DNA from: Cohnella lubricantis
GTDB taxonomy: Bacteria > Bacillota > Bacilli > Paenibacillales > Paenibacillaceae
Length of the DNA stretch: 46,915 bases
Assembly: GCF_014212015.1 (NCBI RefSeq)
Contig: NZ_JACJVN010000080.1
Coordinates: 1-46,915 of the forward strand
Direction of reading: 5' to 3'
In this document: positions 39,022 to 46,815 of the stretch, piece by piece
Layout: each line of letters begins with the position of its first letter
Numbering within the stretch: position 1 is the stretch's first letter
The notes under the pieces: model-generated
Seen by the model: the letters and a program-made list of their open reading frames with translations, nothing else
What the model was told of the DNA's origin: nothing
Databases searched by the model: none
Translations under genes and position numbers: made by a program

Positions 39022-39050
39022 ACTTTAGCACGATTGCCCCGGAGCGTCAA
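39022..39050 (-). promoter_or_regulatory. Promoter of the hisZGDBHAFI operon
   Basis: -35 TTGACG (39045-39050), 17-base spacer, -10 TAAAGT (39022-39027), minus strand. Confidence 0.8.
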
Positions 39051-39175
39051 CCCGACGGCGGTGCCTTGCATCCGGCTCTTCCCGCGATGGCGGGAACGTC
39101 CCGCGCTCCGCGCCGGCGATCTGCCCTAGCGAATCCGATGGCCCCTCTCATCACATTTCGCTTCCCCGAAGCCAA

Positions 39176-39257
39176 ATAGCCGAGTTGGACCCCAAGCAGC
39201 TTGAACGCCCGGCCATGCGGCCGTTCGCCCTCCTCGCCTCTCATCCAACTCGGCTAT
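39176..39257 (-). terminator. Long-range 14-bp stem beyond the yvoF-like gene
   Basis: ATAGCCGAGTTGGA (39176-39189) pairs perfectly with 39244-39257, enclosing 54 bases that include a second hairpin CGGCC-ATGC-GGCCG. It lies 42 bases after the acetyltransferase stop. There is no T-run, so it is a structural element or an unusual terminator. Confidence 0.6.
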
Positions 39258-39298
39258 CTATTCCCATCCTTGTCCCATCCAATGCCGCACGCGCCGCT

Positions 39299-39781
39299 TC
39301 AGTCCGACCCTAATTCGCGAAGCGGATTGCCGCCTACCCGCGCATTCGCCGGCACATCGCGGTGAACGACCGAACCGGCCGCTACGACCGCGCCGTCGCC
39401 GATCGTGACGCCCGGCAGAATCGTCACATTCGCCCCGATCATGACCCCGTCGCCGATATGAACATCGCCCAGACGATACTCTTGGATCAGATACTCATGC
39501 GTCAGAATCGTCGAATTGTAACCGATGATGCTGTTGCTTCCGACGGTAATCCGCTCGGGGAAGAACACGTCCACCATGACCATCAGCGCGAACGATGTCG
39601 TCTTACCGACTCTCATGCCCAGCACATGGCGGTAAATCCAATTTTTCACCCGAAGCTCCGGACAATACCGTGCCAATTGGATAAAAATAAAATTGCGGAC
39701 CGCCTTCCAGCGGGATACCGTTCTGTACACTTGCCACAGCGAATTCGGCCCTTCCACCGGATACCGTTCCAGCCTTCTCAC
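39299..39781 (-). CDS. Left-handed beta-helix acyltransferase (YvoF-like)
   Basis: 160 residues. N-terminal basic region followed by a hexapeptide-repeat acetyltransferase fold: VGSNSIIGYNSTIL, IGDGVMIGANVTILPG, TIGDGAVVAAGSVVHRDV, and the GGNPLRELG end. Substrate unknown; relatives acetylate sugars or envelope components. The start is GTG 39781 (VRRLERYPVEGPNSLW) with GGAG ten bases upstream, four bases after the ppaX stop, and this fits the start of B. subtilis YvoF; the upstream TTG at 39802 has no site. The order lgt-ppaX-yvoF-hisZ is as in B. subtilis. Confidence 0.85.
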   Translation of the reverse strand: MRRLERYPVEGPNSLWQVYRTVSRWKAVRNFIFIQLARYCPELRVKNWIYRHVLGMRVGKTTSFALMVMVDVFFPERITVGSNSIIGYNSTILTHEYLIQEYRLGDVHIGDGVMIGANVTILPGVTIGDGAVVAAGSVVHRDVPANARVGGNPLRELGSD

Positions 39782-39785
39782 GCGT

Positions 39786-40442
39786 TCACTGCTCCGTTCC
39801 AATAAGGGTGAAAAGCTGCTTCATGTCGCGCAGTATATGCCTCGCTCCCGCATTCTTCAGCACCTCTTCGCCCTTCAGCGACCAGGCGACGCCGATCGGA
39901 ACCGCTCCCGCACGAATCGCCGACTCGATGTCCGCCGTGCTGTCGCCGATCATCAGCGTCGCCGCGGGCTCCGAGCCAAGCGCCCGGATCGCCTTCAGCA
40001 CCGGCTCTGGATGCGGCTTCGCGTGCTCGACGTCGTCCAGCGTCACGATGACGTCCATCGCGTCATAGACGCCTAGCAGCCTCAGCGCGCGCTCCGTCGA
40101 ATCCCGCATCTTCGTCGTGACGACGCCAAGCTTCATCCCCTGTGCCCGAAGCTGCGGAATCGCTTCGGCGACGCCCGGGAAGAGCGATACCATCTCGTCA
40201 TGCTTAGATAGATTGTAAGCGCGGTAGATCTTCATGAGATCATCGACCTCTTCGCGCCCCGAGAAGATCTGGAATTGCTGCTTCAGCGTGAGCCCCATCT
40301 TCGGGATGATGTCCTCGCGGCTGAACGTATCGGGGACGATTCCTTGCAGCGCGTGAAGGAACGACTCAATGATCAATTCGTTCGTGTCGATGATCGTGCC
40401 ATCCAAATCAAACAGTACGGTTGTGATCTCTCTATTGCTCAT
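39786..40442 (-). CDS. ppaX: HAD-family pyrophosphatase/phosphatase PpaX
   Basis: 218 residues. HAD motif I FDLDGTIIDTNELI with nucleophile and acid Asp, motif II VVTTKM, motif III lysine in AKPHPEPVLKAI, motif IV MIGDSTADIESAI. In Bacillus PpaX hydrolyses the pyrophosphate that HprK/P forms when it phosphorolyses HPr(Ser-P), pulling that reaction. The gene lies near lgt and hprK as expected. ATG 40442 is used; the neighbour lgt ends 46 bases upstream. Confidence 0.93.
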   Translation of the reverse strand: MSNREITTVLFDLDGTIIDTNELIIESFLHALQGIVPDTFSREDIIPKMGLTLKQQFQIFSGREEVDDLMKIYRAYNLSKHDEMVSLFPGVAEAIPQLRAQGMKLGVVTTKMRDSTERALRLLGVYDAMDVIVTLDDVEHAKPHPEPVLKAIRALGSEPAATLMIGDSTADIESAIRAGAVPIGVAWSLKGEEVLKNAGARHILRDMKQLFTLIGTEQ

Positions 40443-40487
40443 GCCGGCATCCTATCCCCGTTCCTATATTTCTGCTCAGCCGACGCG

Positions 40488-41504
40488 TTAGACGCCAGCC
40501 TCTCCCGCTGCCCCGTCATCGGCGTTGCGGGCCTCGGTGTCCGCAGCTGCTGAGGAACCGCCGCCGTCCTTCGCAGACGGACCCTTCGTGCTGATGACCG
40601 GATCGGAATACCGCTCCTTGGCCATGCCCGTCTGGCGTCGAATGGCAATCACAATGAAGCTTGCAATGATGAAGACAATCGCCAGCAGCTGCGAGATGCG
40701 CACGTTGCCGTATGCCGGATCTAGATCGCCAAGCTCGAAGCCGAACCACTTCATCGGTGACCACAGCCAATTGACGAACGAGGCAAGCGTGTCCGAGCCT
40801 TTGAAGGCCAGGCTGTCCGTGCGAAGCGCTTCAATGAAGAAGCGGCCGATCGAATACCAGATCAAGTAGGCGAAGAACATCTCGCCGGCCCGCAGCCACC
40901 TCCACTGCCTGCGGATCACGAACAGGATGATGAGTCCGACCAAGCTCCACATCGACTCGTAGAAGAACGTCGGATGATGATACGTGCCGTCCACGTTCAT
41001 CTGATTCACGATGAACGCGGGCAGATGAAGCGTGTGGCGCAGGAAGGACTCGTCCACCGGTCCGCCGTACGCTTCCTGATTGACATAATTGCCCCAGCGG
41101 CCGATCATCTGGCCGACCAGCAGGGACGGCGCGCAGATGTCGACGATCCGCCAGAACGAATATCCTTTATAACGAGAGTAGAAGTATCCGCAGATCAATG
41201 CGCCGAGAATGGCGCCGTAGATCGCGATGCCCCCGTTCCAGATCGCGATGATCTCTCCCGGATGCTGGCTGTAATAGTCCCATTTGAAGCCTACATAGTA
41301 CAAGCGCGCGGCAATGATAGCGGAAGGCACGCCATACAGCATCAAATCCAGGAAGAAGTCAGACGTCAGCCCGAACCTCTTGCCCTCCCAGATTGCGAGC
41401 AGCAGCCCCAGCAGGGCTCCCGTTCCGATAATTAATCCGTACCAATGTACGGATATCGATCCTATCGAGAATGCGACAGGATCCAGCTTCAATAACGGCA
41501 ACAT
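40488..41504 (-). CDS. lgt: Prolipoprotein diacylglyceryl transferase
   Basis: Membrane enzyme that adds diacylglycerol to the lipobox cysteine of lipoproteins. 338 residues with about seven membrane helices. Seen: SIGSISVHWYGLIIG, WNGGIAIYGAILGA, the Lgt signature GRWGNYVNQEAYGGP, then HHPTFFYESMWSLVG and EALRTDSLAF. The C-terminal 45 residues form a polar low-complexity tail (GPSAKDGGGSSAAADT) that is longer than in B. subtilis. GGAGG lies six bases before ATG 41504. Confidence 0.96.
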   Translation of the reverse strand: MLPLLKLDPVAFSIGSISVHWYGLIIGTGALLGLLLAIWEGKRFGLTSDFFLDLMLYGVPSAIIAARLYYVGFKWDYYSQHPGEIIAIWNGGIAIYGAILGALICGYFYSRYKGYSFWRIVDICAPSLLVGQMIGRWGNYVNQEAYGGPVDESFLRHTLHLPAFIVNQMNVDGTYHHPTFFYESMWSLVGLIILFVIRRQWRWLRAGEMFFAYLIWYSIGRFFIEALRTDSLAFKGSDTLASFVNWLWSPMKWFGFELGDLDPAYGNVRISQLLAIVFIIASFIVIAIRRQTGMAKERYSDPVISTKGPSAKDGGGSSAAADTEARNADDGAAGEAGV

Positions 41505-41555
41505 CTTTATCCTCCGTCCTGCCGATCCCGGCTCTACCGAGCCGAGATCGGTCGA

Positions 41556-42488
41556 TTATTCATAGTCTTCGTCCGCGATCGCTTCCGTCAGCTTGTTCGT
41601 GAATTGCAGCGCCGCGTTGTAGCCCATCCGCTTCAAGCGGAAGTTCATCGCAGCCACTTCCAGAATGACGGCCAAGTTCCGTCCCGGTCGAACCGGCACG
41701 GTCACGAGCGGCACTTCAGCTTCAATGATCTTCGTCGTCTCTTCATCCAGCCCGAGCCGATCGTACTGCTTCTCTTGCTGCCAGTTCTCCAGCTTGATAA
41801 CGAGGCTGATCTGCTTCTGCGTCCGCACGGCGCCAGCGCCGAATAACGTCATGACGTTCAGAATCCCCAGGCCTCGAATCTCTAGCAGGTGCTGGATCAG
41901 CTCAGGCGCGCTGCCGTAGAGCAGGTTGTCCGCCGTCTGCCGAATCTCGACTGCATCGTCCGCGACGAGACGATGGCCGCGCTTCACGAGCTCCAGCGCC
42001 GTCTCGCTCTTGCCGATGCCGCTGCCGCCCGTGATCAGCATGCCGACGCCGTAAACATCGACCAATACGCCGTGAATGGTTGCAGTTGGCGCCAATTTCT
42101 TCTCGAGGAAGGTGGTGATGCGGCTGAGCAGAATCGTGGTAGCCACGGTGCTGCGCAGAACCGGGAAGCGGCGCTCATTCGCAACCTCGACCAGCTCTAC
42201 AGGAACGTCCAATCCGCGTGTAATAATGATGCAAGGCGTCTCGTCCGTACAGAGCCGGGTCATACGATCCCGCCGTTCCGAAGGGGAGAGCGTCTCTAGG
42301 AACGCCAATTCCGTCTTGCCGAGAATTTGTGCCCGATCAACCGGATAATAGGCGAAATAACCCGCCACTTCTAACCCTGGACGGTTCAAGTCGTCCGTCT
42401 CGATCGTACGGCGCAGGCCATCGCCGCCAGCAACGACTTCGAGCTGGAACTGGTGAACAAGCTCGGATACTCTCACTTTTTTACCCAT
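41556..42488 (-). CDS. hprK: HPr kinase/phosphorylase
   Basis: Phosphorylates or dephosphorylates HPr/Crh at Ser46 in response to ATP, fructose 1,6-bisphosphate and phosphate; the sensor of carbon-catabolite repression. 310 residues. N-terminal domain with [17 protein letters not shown]-terminal kinase domain with Walker [28 protein letters not shown] (with Asp), the HPrK signature [18 protein letters not shown], and [17 protein letters not shown] 42488 has AAGGAG eight bases upstream. It heads the hprK-lgt-ppaX-yvoF group. Its target HPr-like protein is encoded at 23655. Confidence 0.97.
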   Translation of the reverse strand: MGKKVRVSELVHQFQLEVVAGGDGLRRTIETDDLNRPGLEVAGYFAYYPVDRAQILGKTELAFLETLSPSERRDRMTRLCTDETPCIIITRGLDVPVELVEVANERRFPVLRSTVATTILLSRITTFLEKKLAPTATIHGVLVDVYGVGMLITGGSGIGKSETALELVKRGHRLVADDAVEIRQTADNLLYGSAPELIQHLLEIRGLGILNVMTLFGAGAVRTQKQISLVIKLENWQQEKQYDRLGLDEETTKIIEAEVPLVTVPVRPGRNLAVILEVAAMNFRLKRMGYNAALQFTNKLTEAIADEDYE

Positions 42489-42610
42489 CACAAGGCTCCT
42501 TCCATAGTCCTATTCATCGTATCTAAAAAAAAGCAGGAAATCAACGATAACGCACCCAAGCCTCATCCGCGTCCCATCTGCACCTACCCGAGAGCGCCCA
42601 GCAATGAAAA

Positions 42611-42633
42611 ACGCCCGGCCCAAGGCCGAGCGT
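42611..42633 (-). terminator. Terminator of the msmX-type gene
   Basis: Stem ACGCTCGGCC/GGCCGGGCGT on the minus strand with one wobble pair and a three-base loop, then TTTTTCATT. Confidence 0.88.
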
Positions 42634-42650
42634 CTTATAAAGGATAACGA

Positions 42651-43772
42651 TTAGTTCTCGAGAATGTTAAGCTCCGTGTCCAAGTCGAAGACATGGATCT
42701 TGTTCATGTCGATCGCCAGCTTCACGTTCTGGCCTTCTTGCAGTCCGGAGCGGCCGTCTACGCGGGCGATGACGTTGTCTTTGCCCAGACCGTTCAGGTA
42801 GAGGAACATCTCGTGGCCGAGGTTCTCGGATACTTCGATGTTCGCATTGATGATCGACTTCGGAGAAGCTTCGATGAAGACCGGCTCTTCGTGAATGTCT
42901 TCCGGACGAACGCCCATGATGACCTCGCGGCCAACGTAGCCCTTCGCACGCAGCGCCTTCGCTTTGCCTTCCGGAACTTCAACGTCGACGCCGGTTGCCT
43001 TGAAGTGAACAGCGCCGCCAGCTTCAACCAGTTGGCCCGTAATGAAGTTCATCGCAGGAGCGCCGATGAATCCAGCTACGAACAGGTTGACCGGATGGTT
43101 GTAGAGCTCTTCCGGCGTAGCAGCTTGCTGAATGAAGCCGTCCTTCATGACGACAATGCGGTCGCCCATCGTCATAGCTTCCGTCTGGTCGTGGGTAACG
43201 TAGATGCAAGTCGTCTCCAAGCGCTTCATCAATTTGGAGATGTTAGCGCGCATTTGGGTACGCAGCTTGGCGTCCAAGTTGGAGAGCGGTTCGTCCATCA
43301 GGAACACTTGCGGTTCGCGGACGATCGCGCGGCCCAGGGCGACGCGCTGGCGCTGACCGCCGGACAGTGCCTTCGGCTTGCGGTCGAGCAGGTGCTCGAT
43401 CTCGAGCGTGCGAGCCGCTTCGCGAACGCGGCGGTCGATCTCGTCCTTGCGGAATTTGCGAAGCTTAAGGCCGAATGCCATATTCTGATAAACGTTCATA
43501 TGCGGATAAAGTGCGTAGGACTGGAAGACCATCGCGATGTCGCGGTCTTTCGGAGCGACGTCGTTCACGACACGGTCGCCGATGTACAGCTTGCCCTCGG
43601 AGATCTCTTCGAGACCTGCGATCATCCGGAGAGTCGTCGATTTGCCGCAGCCGGAAGGGCCTACGAGCACGAGGAACTCTTTGTCCTGAATGTCGAGGTT
43701 AAAGTCGGTAACCGAAGCTTTGTCGGCACCTGGATATTTTTTATAAACATGCTCTAAACGTACGCCTGCCAT
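42651..43772 (-). CDS. msmX: Multi-sugar ABC transporter ATPase (MsmX/UgpC type)
   Basis: 373 residues: ABC domain (Walker [18 protein letters not shown]-loop [11 protein letters not shown], signature [14 protein letters not shown], Walker [15 protein letters not shown]-loop [13 protein letters not shown]) and a C-terminal OB-fold regulatory domain ([14 protein letters not shown]). In Bacillus MsmX is a shared ATPase that energises several carbohydrate importers whose permease and binding-protein genes lie elsewhere. Here too no permease gene is next to it. The start ATG 43772 follows AGGGGG at eight to nine bases. It is monocistronic, with a terminator, and the regulator upstream may control it. 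Confidence 0.9.
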   Translation of the reverse strand: MAGVRLEHVYKKYPGADKASVTDFNLDIQDKEFLVLVGPSGCGKSTTLRMIAGLEEISEGKLYIGDRVVNDVAPKDRDIAMVFQSYALYPHMNVYQNMAFGLKLRKFRKDEIDRRVREAARTLEIEHLLDRKPKALSGGQRQRVALGRAIVREPQVFLMDEPLSNLDAKLRTQMRANISKLMKRLETTCIYVTHDQTEAMTMGDRIVVMKDGFIQQAATPEELYNHPVNLFVAGFIGAPAMNFITGQLVEAGGAVHFKATGVDVEVPEGKAKALRAKGYVGREVIMGVRPEDIHEEPVFIEASPKSIINANIEVSENLGHEMFLYLNGLGKDNVIARVDGRSGLQEGQNVKLAIDMNKIHVFDLDTELNILEN

Positions 43773-43862
43773 TGATATATCCCCCTAACGTTCCGTTTAA
43801 GGTACAGTGATATCTTACCGCAGAGGCATGTCGAATGACTATGCACAAAGCGTACAAAAAAT

Positions 43863-44957
43863 TCATTTCCTTTTCGTGACTTTGTACAATAACAGCATGA
43901 TTCGGACAAGAACCGCGTCGTTGAAGGAGCGAACGTCGAGCCCGGTCTCCTGCTTCAGCTTGTCCAGACGGTATAAGAGCGTGTTGCGGTGGATAAACAG
44001 CTTCTTGGCTGTCTCGCTCACGTTGCAGTCCATCGCGAAGAACGCATCCAGCGTCGAGATCGTCTCCGGCTCCGTGAACAGGTCCGGCCTTGCCGCCATC
44101 TCTTCCATGAAGCGAAGCCGCGTCCCTTCCGGTATACCGCTCAGCAGCCGCTCTAGATGGACCATCCAAGGGAGGTGAACGTGCAGCCCGGCATGGAACT
44201 TGCGTCCGAGATACATCGTGTCCCTTAGCGTCGCAACGGTCTGAACGAGGCTCTCGCTCGGAATCATCGGCAAGTCAACCGCCACATGGCACTCGCCGCC
44301 CCATTCCTCCGTCACCATCTGATGCAGCCCCGTCGCGAGTGAATGCAGCGCCTCCTTCGTCACGTCGTGGTCGACGATATCCTCCTCCGCCCCTTCAACC
44401 TCTGCCAGCAGACGGTCGGAACCAAGCACGAGCCATTCCCGCTCTCGAATCGGAATGAGCATCATCTCGTCGGAGATAAATGATCTCAGCACCTTCTCCA
44501 GCTCTGCATAGGAAGGTTCTCTCTCTTCGGCCTGCTGCTCGCTGTGAAGCAAGAACGGAATCATCCCATCAAACAATCGTCCGCCCAGTTCGAATCGCTC
44601 CGGGACCTCCGCCCTCATCTCCCCGAGCGAGAGGCTCTGATCGATCCATTCGCCTAGCCGTCTCGCCTGCCGCTCCGAATCGCTGGACCCGCCCTGCGGC
44701 CGTTGCTGGGACGGCTGAATTGCCCACTTCAGCAATTCCTGTTCAAGAGGCGTTAACGCGCTATGAATGCGGAGAACTTGCAATTCAGCCGCGCTTACGC
44801 GAACGACCAGCAGGCTCTCTTGCCGCAGCTCGATGCAGTCGCCGAGCACCGGATGCTTGGAGCCGCCGATCCGCTCCCAATCCGACAGCGTCATGGACTG
44901 GACTTCCGCGGGTGCGCCGGTCAGCAGCTGGATCCGCTGCAGTTGCGTTTTGTTCAT
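43863..44957 (-). CDS. PucR/CdaR-family transcription regulator
   Basis: 364 residues. A variable N-terminal part of about 250 residues carries no recognised domain, with a GGDEF-like middle region resembling the degenerate domain of CdaR proteins (EEWGGECHVAVDLPMIPSES). The C-terminal PucR/HTH_30 domain is clear: DAFFAMDCNVSETAKKLFIH then RNTLLYRLDKLKQETGLD. Such proteins switch on sugar-diacid or purine operons; the target is not known here. It lies between msmX and the TagO-type gene and is convergent with neither; the same strand as msmX, 90 bases upstream, so it may be in one unit. Its own promoter overlaps a perfect DnaA box at 44985-44993. Confidence 0.8.
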   Translation of the reverse strand: MNKTQLQRIQLLTGAPAEVQSMTLSDWERIGGSKHPVLGDCIELRQESLLVVRVSAAELQVLRIHSALTPLEQELLKWAIQPSQQRPQGGSSDSERQARRLGEWIDQSLSLGEMRAEVPERFELGGRLFDGMIPFLLHSEQQAEEREPSYAELEKVLRSFISDEMMLIPIREREWLVLGSDRLLAEVEGAEEDIVDHDVTKEALHSLATGLHQMVTEEWGGECHVAVDLPMIPSESLVQTVATLRDTMYLGRKFHAGLHVHLPWMVHLERLLSGIPEGTRLRFMEEMAARPDLFTEPETISTLDAFFAMDCNVSETAKKLFIHRNTLLYRLDKLKQETGLDVRSFNDAVLVRIMLLLYKVTKRK

Positions 44958-44984
44958 CGCTGCACGCCCCCCATCCCTGTATTG

Positions 44985-45001
44985 TTATCCACATTGTAGC
45001 A
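44985..45001 (-). promoter_or_regulatory. Extended -10 promoter overlapping a DnaA box
   Basis: TGC-TACAAT on the minus strand (45001-44993) is a plausible extended -10. Immediately next to it lies TTATCCACA (44985-44993 on the plus strand), a perfect consensus DnaA box, covering the expected start point of the PucR/CdaR-type gene. Confidence 0.5.
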
Positions 45002-45031
45002 CAATTAGAGGATAGGAGGGGATGGCGCCCT

Positions 45032-45979
45032 TTAACGCAGCATCAGCAGGATGACGATAGACAGCAACGAGAACACCGCCGCAATTAGATAGAGGAAGGA
45101 GACGGTCTGAACCTGCGTGAGGCCCCATCTCATGAGGCTGTGATGCGTGTGGAGATTATCTGCCCGATGAAGCCCTTTCCCTTCAAGCAGACGGCGCGAG
45201 AACACAATAATGGTATCGAGAAAAGGAACCCCCAGCGCCAACACGGGAACGAGCAGCGAGAGGAACGTCGCTCCCTTCAGCGTACCGTTGATAGCCGTCA
45301 CGGCGAGGGTGTAGCCGAGGAAGGTGGCGCCCGCGTCGCCCATGAAGATCCGCGCGGGATGGAAGTTATAGACAAGGAAGGCTAGACACGAGCCGGCCAG
45401 CGCGACGCCGATTAAGGCGGTCACATCCTGCTCGCCGATCAGAGAGGCGACGAACAGCGTGAAGGAGGAGATGACACTGACGCCGGAAGCGAGGCCGTCG
45501 ATCCCGTCAATGAAGTTCAACATGTTAATCAGCGCGAATACCCATAGCAGCGTGAAGAAGGCAGCCCAGCCCGGCGAGAACAGAATCATCGCCGACCTCG
45601 AAGGCGCGGAGATGCCGGCGATCTGAATGCCGAAGGCGGATGGAATGAGCGACACCCCGATGTAGACGATCAGCCGAGGCCAGACCGGGAAGTCGCGGGC
45701 TCTCGATTTGAAGGAATCGTCGACCAAGCCGACCGCTACGAGCAGGCCCCCACCCAATGCCAGGACGCGAAGAATCGAACTGTCGCCTAGGAACAACCAA
45801 GTCGTGAGGATGACGCCCGCATAGATGGCGACGCCTCCGCTGAGCGGTATAGGCGACTGATGCACTTTGCGCTTCGTCGGACGGTCGACGAAGCCCAGCT
45901 TGAGCGCTGCGGCGCGCACGATCGGTACTATGAGGAACACAAGTACGAAGGAGAGCCCGAGCGCGTAGATGTAGATCAT
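45032..45979 (-). CDS. tagO: Undecaprenyl-phosphate GlcNAc-1-phosphate transferase (TagO/WecA/MraY family)
   Basis: 315 residues, about ten membrane helices. It transfers a sugar 1-phosphate to undecaprenyl phosphate at the membrane, the first step of teichoic acid or similar wall polymers. Motifs in order: FVDRPTKRKVHQSPIPLSGG, AVGLVDD, INMLNFIDGIDGLASG, FMGDAGATFLGYTL and NLHTHHSLMRWG. ATG 45979 has GGGAGG seven bases upstream; an in-frame extension through the tRNA-Lys region is not credible. It lies downstream of the tRNA cluster and its terminator. Confidence 0.93.
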   Translation of the reverse strand: MIYIYALGLSFVLVFLIVPIVRAAALKLGFVDRPTKRKVHQSPIPLSGGVAIYAGVILTTWLFLGDSSILRVLALGGGLLVAVGLVDDSFKSRARDFPVWPRLIVYIGVSLIPSAFGIQIAGISAPSRSAMILFSPGWAAFFTLLWVFALINMLNFIDGIDGLASGVSVISSFTLFVASLIGEQDVTALIGVALAGSCLAFLVYNFHPARIFMGDAGATFLGYTLAVTAINGTLKGATFLSLLVPVLALGVPFLDTIIVFSRRLLEGKGLHRADNLHTHHSLMRWGLTQVQTVSFLYLIAAVFSLLSIVILLMLR

Positions 45980-46096
45980 GGAAGATCCTCCCGGTGCAGC
46001 GGTTTGCTCCTTACTGTTCCCCAATAGATGAAAAATCACCCTGCTGACTGCAAATTGCTTCGGTTCAGCCGGGATGGTCCCAACGGACAGCAAAAA

Positions 46097-46118
46097 AGCG
46101 GACGCCTGCGCGTCCGCT
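46097..46118 (-). terminator. Terminator of the tRNA cluster
   Basis: Perfect nine-base stem AGCGGACGC/GCGTCCGCT on the minus strand, loop GCAG, then six T residues. It lies 14 bases beyond tRNA-Lys. Confidence 0.9.
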
Positions 46119-46131
46119 GTCATGTCTAAAC

Positions 46132-46207
46132 TGGTGAGCCATGAAGGACTCGAACCTTCGACACCCTGATTAAAAGTCAGGTGCTCTACCAACTGAGCTA
46201 ATGGCTC
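46132..46207 (-). tRNA. tRNA-Lys (anticodon TTT)
   Basis: 76 bases including encoded CCA. Acceptor GAGCCAT/ATGGCTC, loop CTTTTAA with TTT, T-loop GGTTCGAGTCC. Last gene of the cluster. Confidence 0.97.
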
Positions 46208-46276
46208 GCAACAATCAGGGTCCCCGAATTGGGTTCGGTTTACACTTCAAAGCTGCGTATCATGTTGTGAAAAAAG

Positions 46277-46360
46277 TGGTGGAGGGTGATGGATTCGAAC
46301 CACCGAACCCGAAGGAAGAGATTTACAGTCTCCCGCGTTTGGCCGCTTCGCTAACCCTCC
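46277..46360 (-). tRNA. tRNA-Tyr (anticodon GTA)
   Basis: 84 bases with encoded CCA and the long variable arm of class II tRNAs. Acceptor GGAGGGT/ACCCTCC, anticodon loop CTGTAAA giving GTA. Confidence 0.97.
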
Positions 46361-46417
46361 ACAGTACCCGCCGATAGGATGCTCGCGATTACGCTCGCCT
46401 ATACCGGAAGAAACATA

Positions 46418-46493
<76 letters not shown>

Positions 46494-46528
46494 AAATATT
46501 ATTCATGTTAATAGTTCGTGTAATGAAA

Positions 46529-46605
46529 TGGCGGAGCCGACGGGATTCGAACCCGCGGTCTCCTGCGTGACAGGCAGGCATGTTAGGCCTCTACACCACG
46601 GCTCC
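46529..46605 (-). tRNA. tRNA-Asp (anticodon GTC)
   Basis: 77 bases with encoded CCA. Acceptor GGAGCCG/CGGCTCC, discriminator G, anticodon loop CTGTCAC giving GTC. Confidence 0.97.
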
Positions 46606-46642
46606 GCGATATCATATAGGTTCTTCGATTATAAATCGAAGA

Positions 46643-46718
46643 TGGTGGAGGCTGAGGGGATCGAACCCCCGACCCTCTGCTTGTAAGGCAGATGCTCTCC
46701 CAGCTGAGCTAAGCCTCC
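46643..46718 (-). tRNA. tRNA-Val (anticodon TAC)
   Basis: 76 bases with encoded CCA. Acceptor GGAGGCT/AGCCTCC, anticodon loop CTTACAA giving TAC. Confidence 0.97.
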
Positions 46719-46738
46719 ATAAGATGGACAGACGATAT

Positions 46739-46815
46739 TGGTAGCGGCGGAGGGGATCGAACCCCCGACCTTTCGGGTATGAACCGAACGCTCTAGCCAG
46801 CTGAGCTACGCCGCC
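46739..46815 (-). tRNA. tRNA-Met, elongator (anticodon CAT)
   Basis: 77 bases with encoded CCA. Acceptor GGCGGCG paired with CGCCGC(T), loop TTCATAC giving CAT. The acceptor starts with a paired G (initiator tRNAs have an unpaired first base), and the body matches the elongator tRNA-Met of Bacillus as I know it; tRNA-Ile with lysidine at the CAT anticodon is the alternative. Confidence 0.9.

Larger units (their letters stand above)
38938..39298. other. his operon leader and promoter plus a long-range stem
   Basis: No gene is seen in these 361 bases. From left: hisZ leader with dyads, the his promoter, a GC-rich stretch (CGCGATGGCGGGAACG), and the 14-base stem pair at 39176-39257. No T-box specifier loop or conserved T-box core sequence was found. 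Confidence 0.7.

Noticed and set aside
38938..39050. T-box riboswitch before the his operon
   Set aside because: The leader is only about 80 bases; no specifier loop, antiterminator or T-box sequence is seen.
39047..39244. Small minus-strand ORF beside the his promoter
   Set aside because: No ribosome binding site, and it covers the -35 and a hairpin; composition is not gene-like.
43773..43862. cre site before the msmX-type gene
   Set aside because: No match to the cre consensus could be found on either strand; only a weak TTCGAC/TATCAC promoter is possible.
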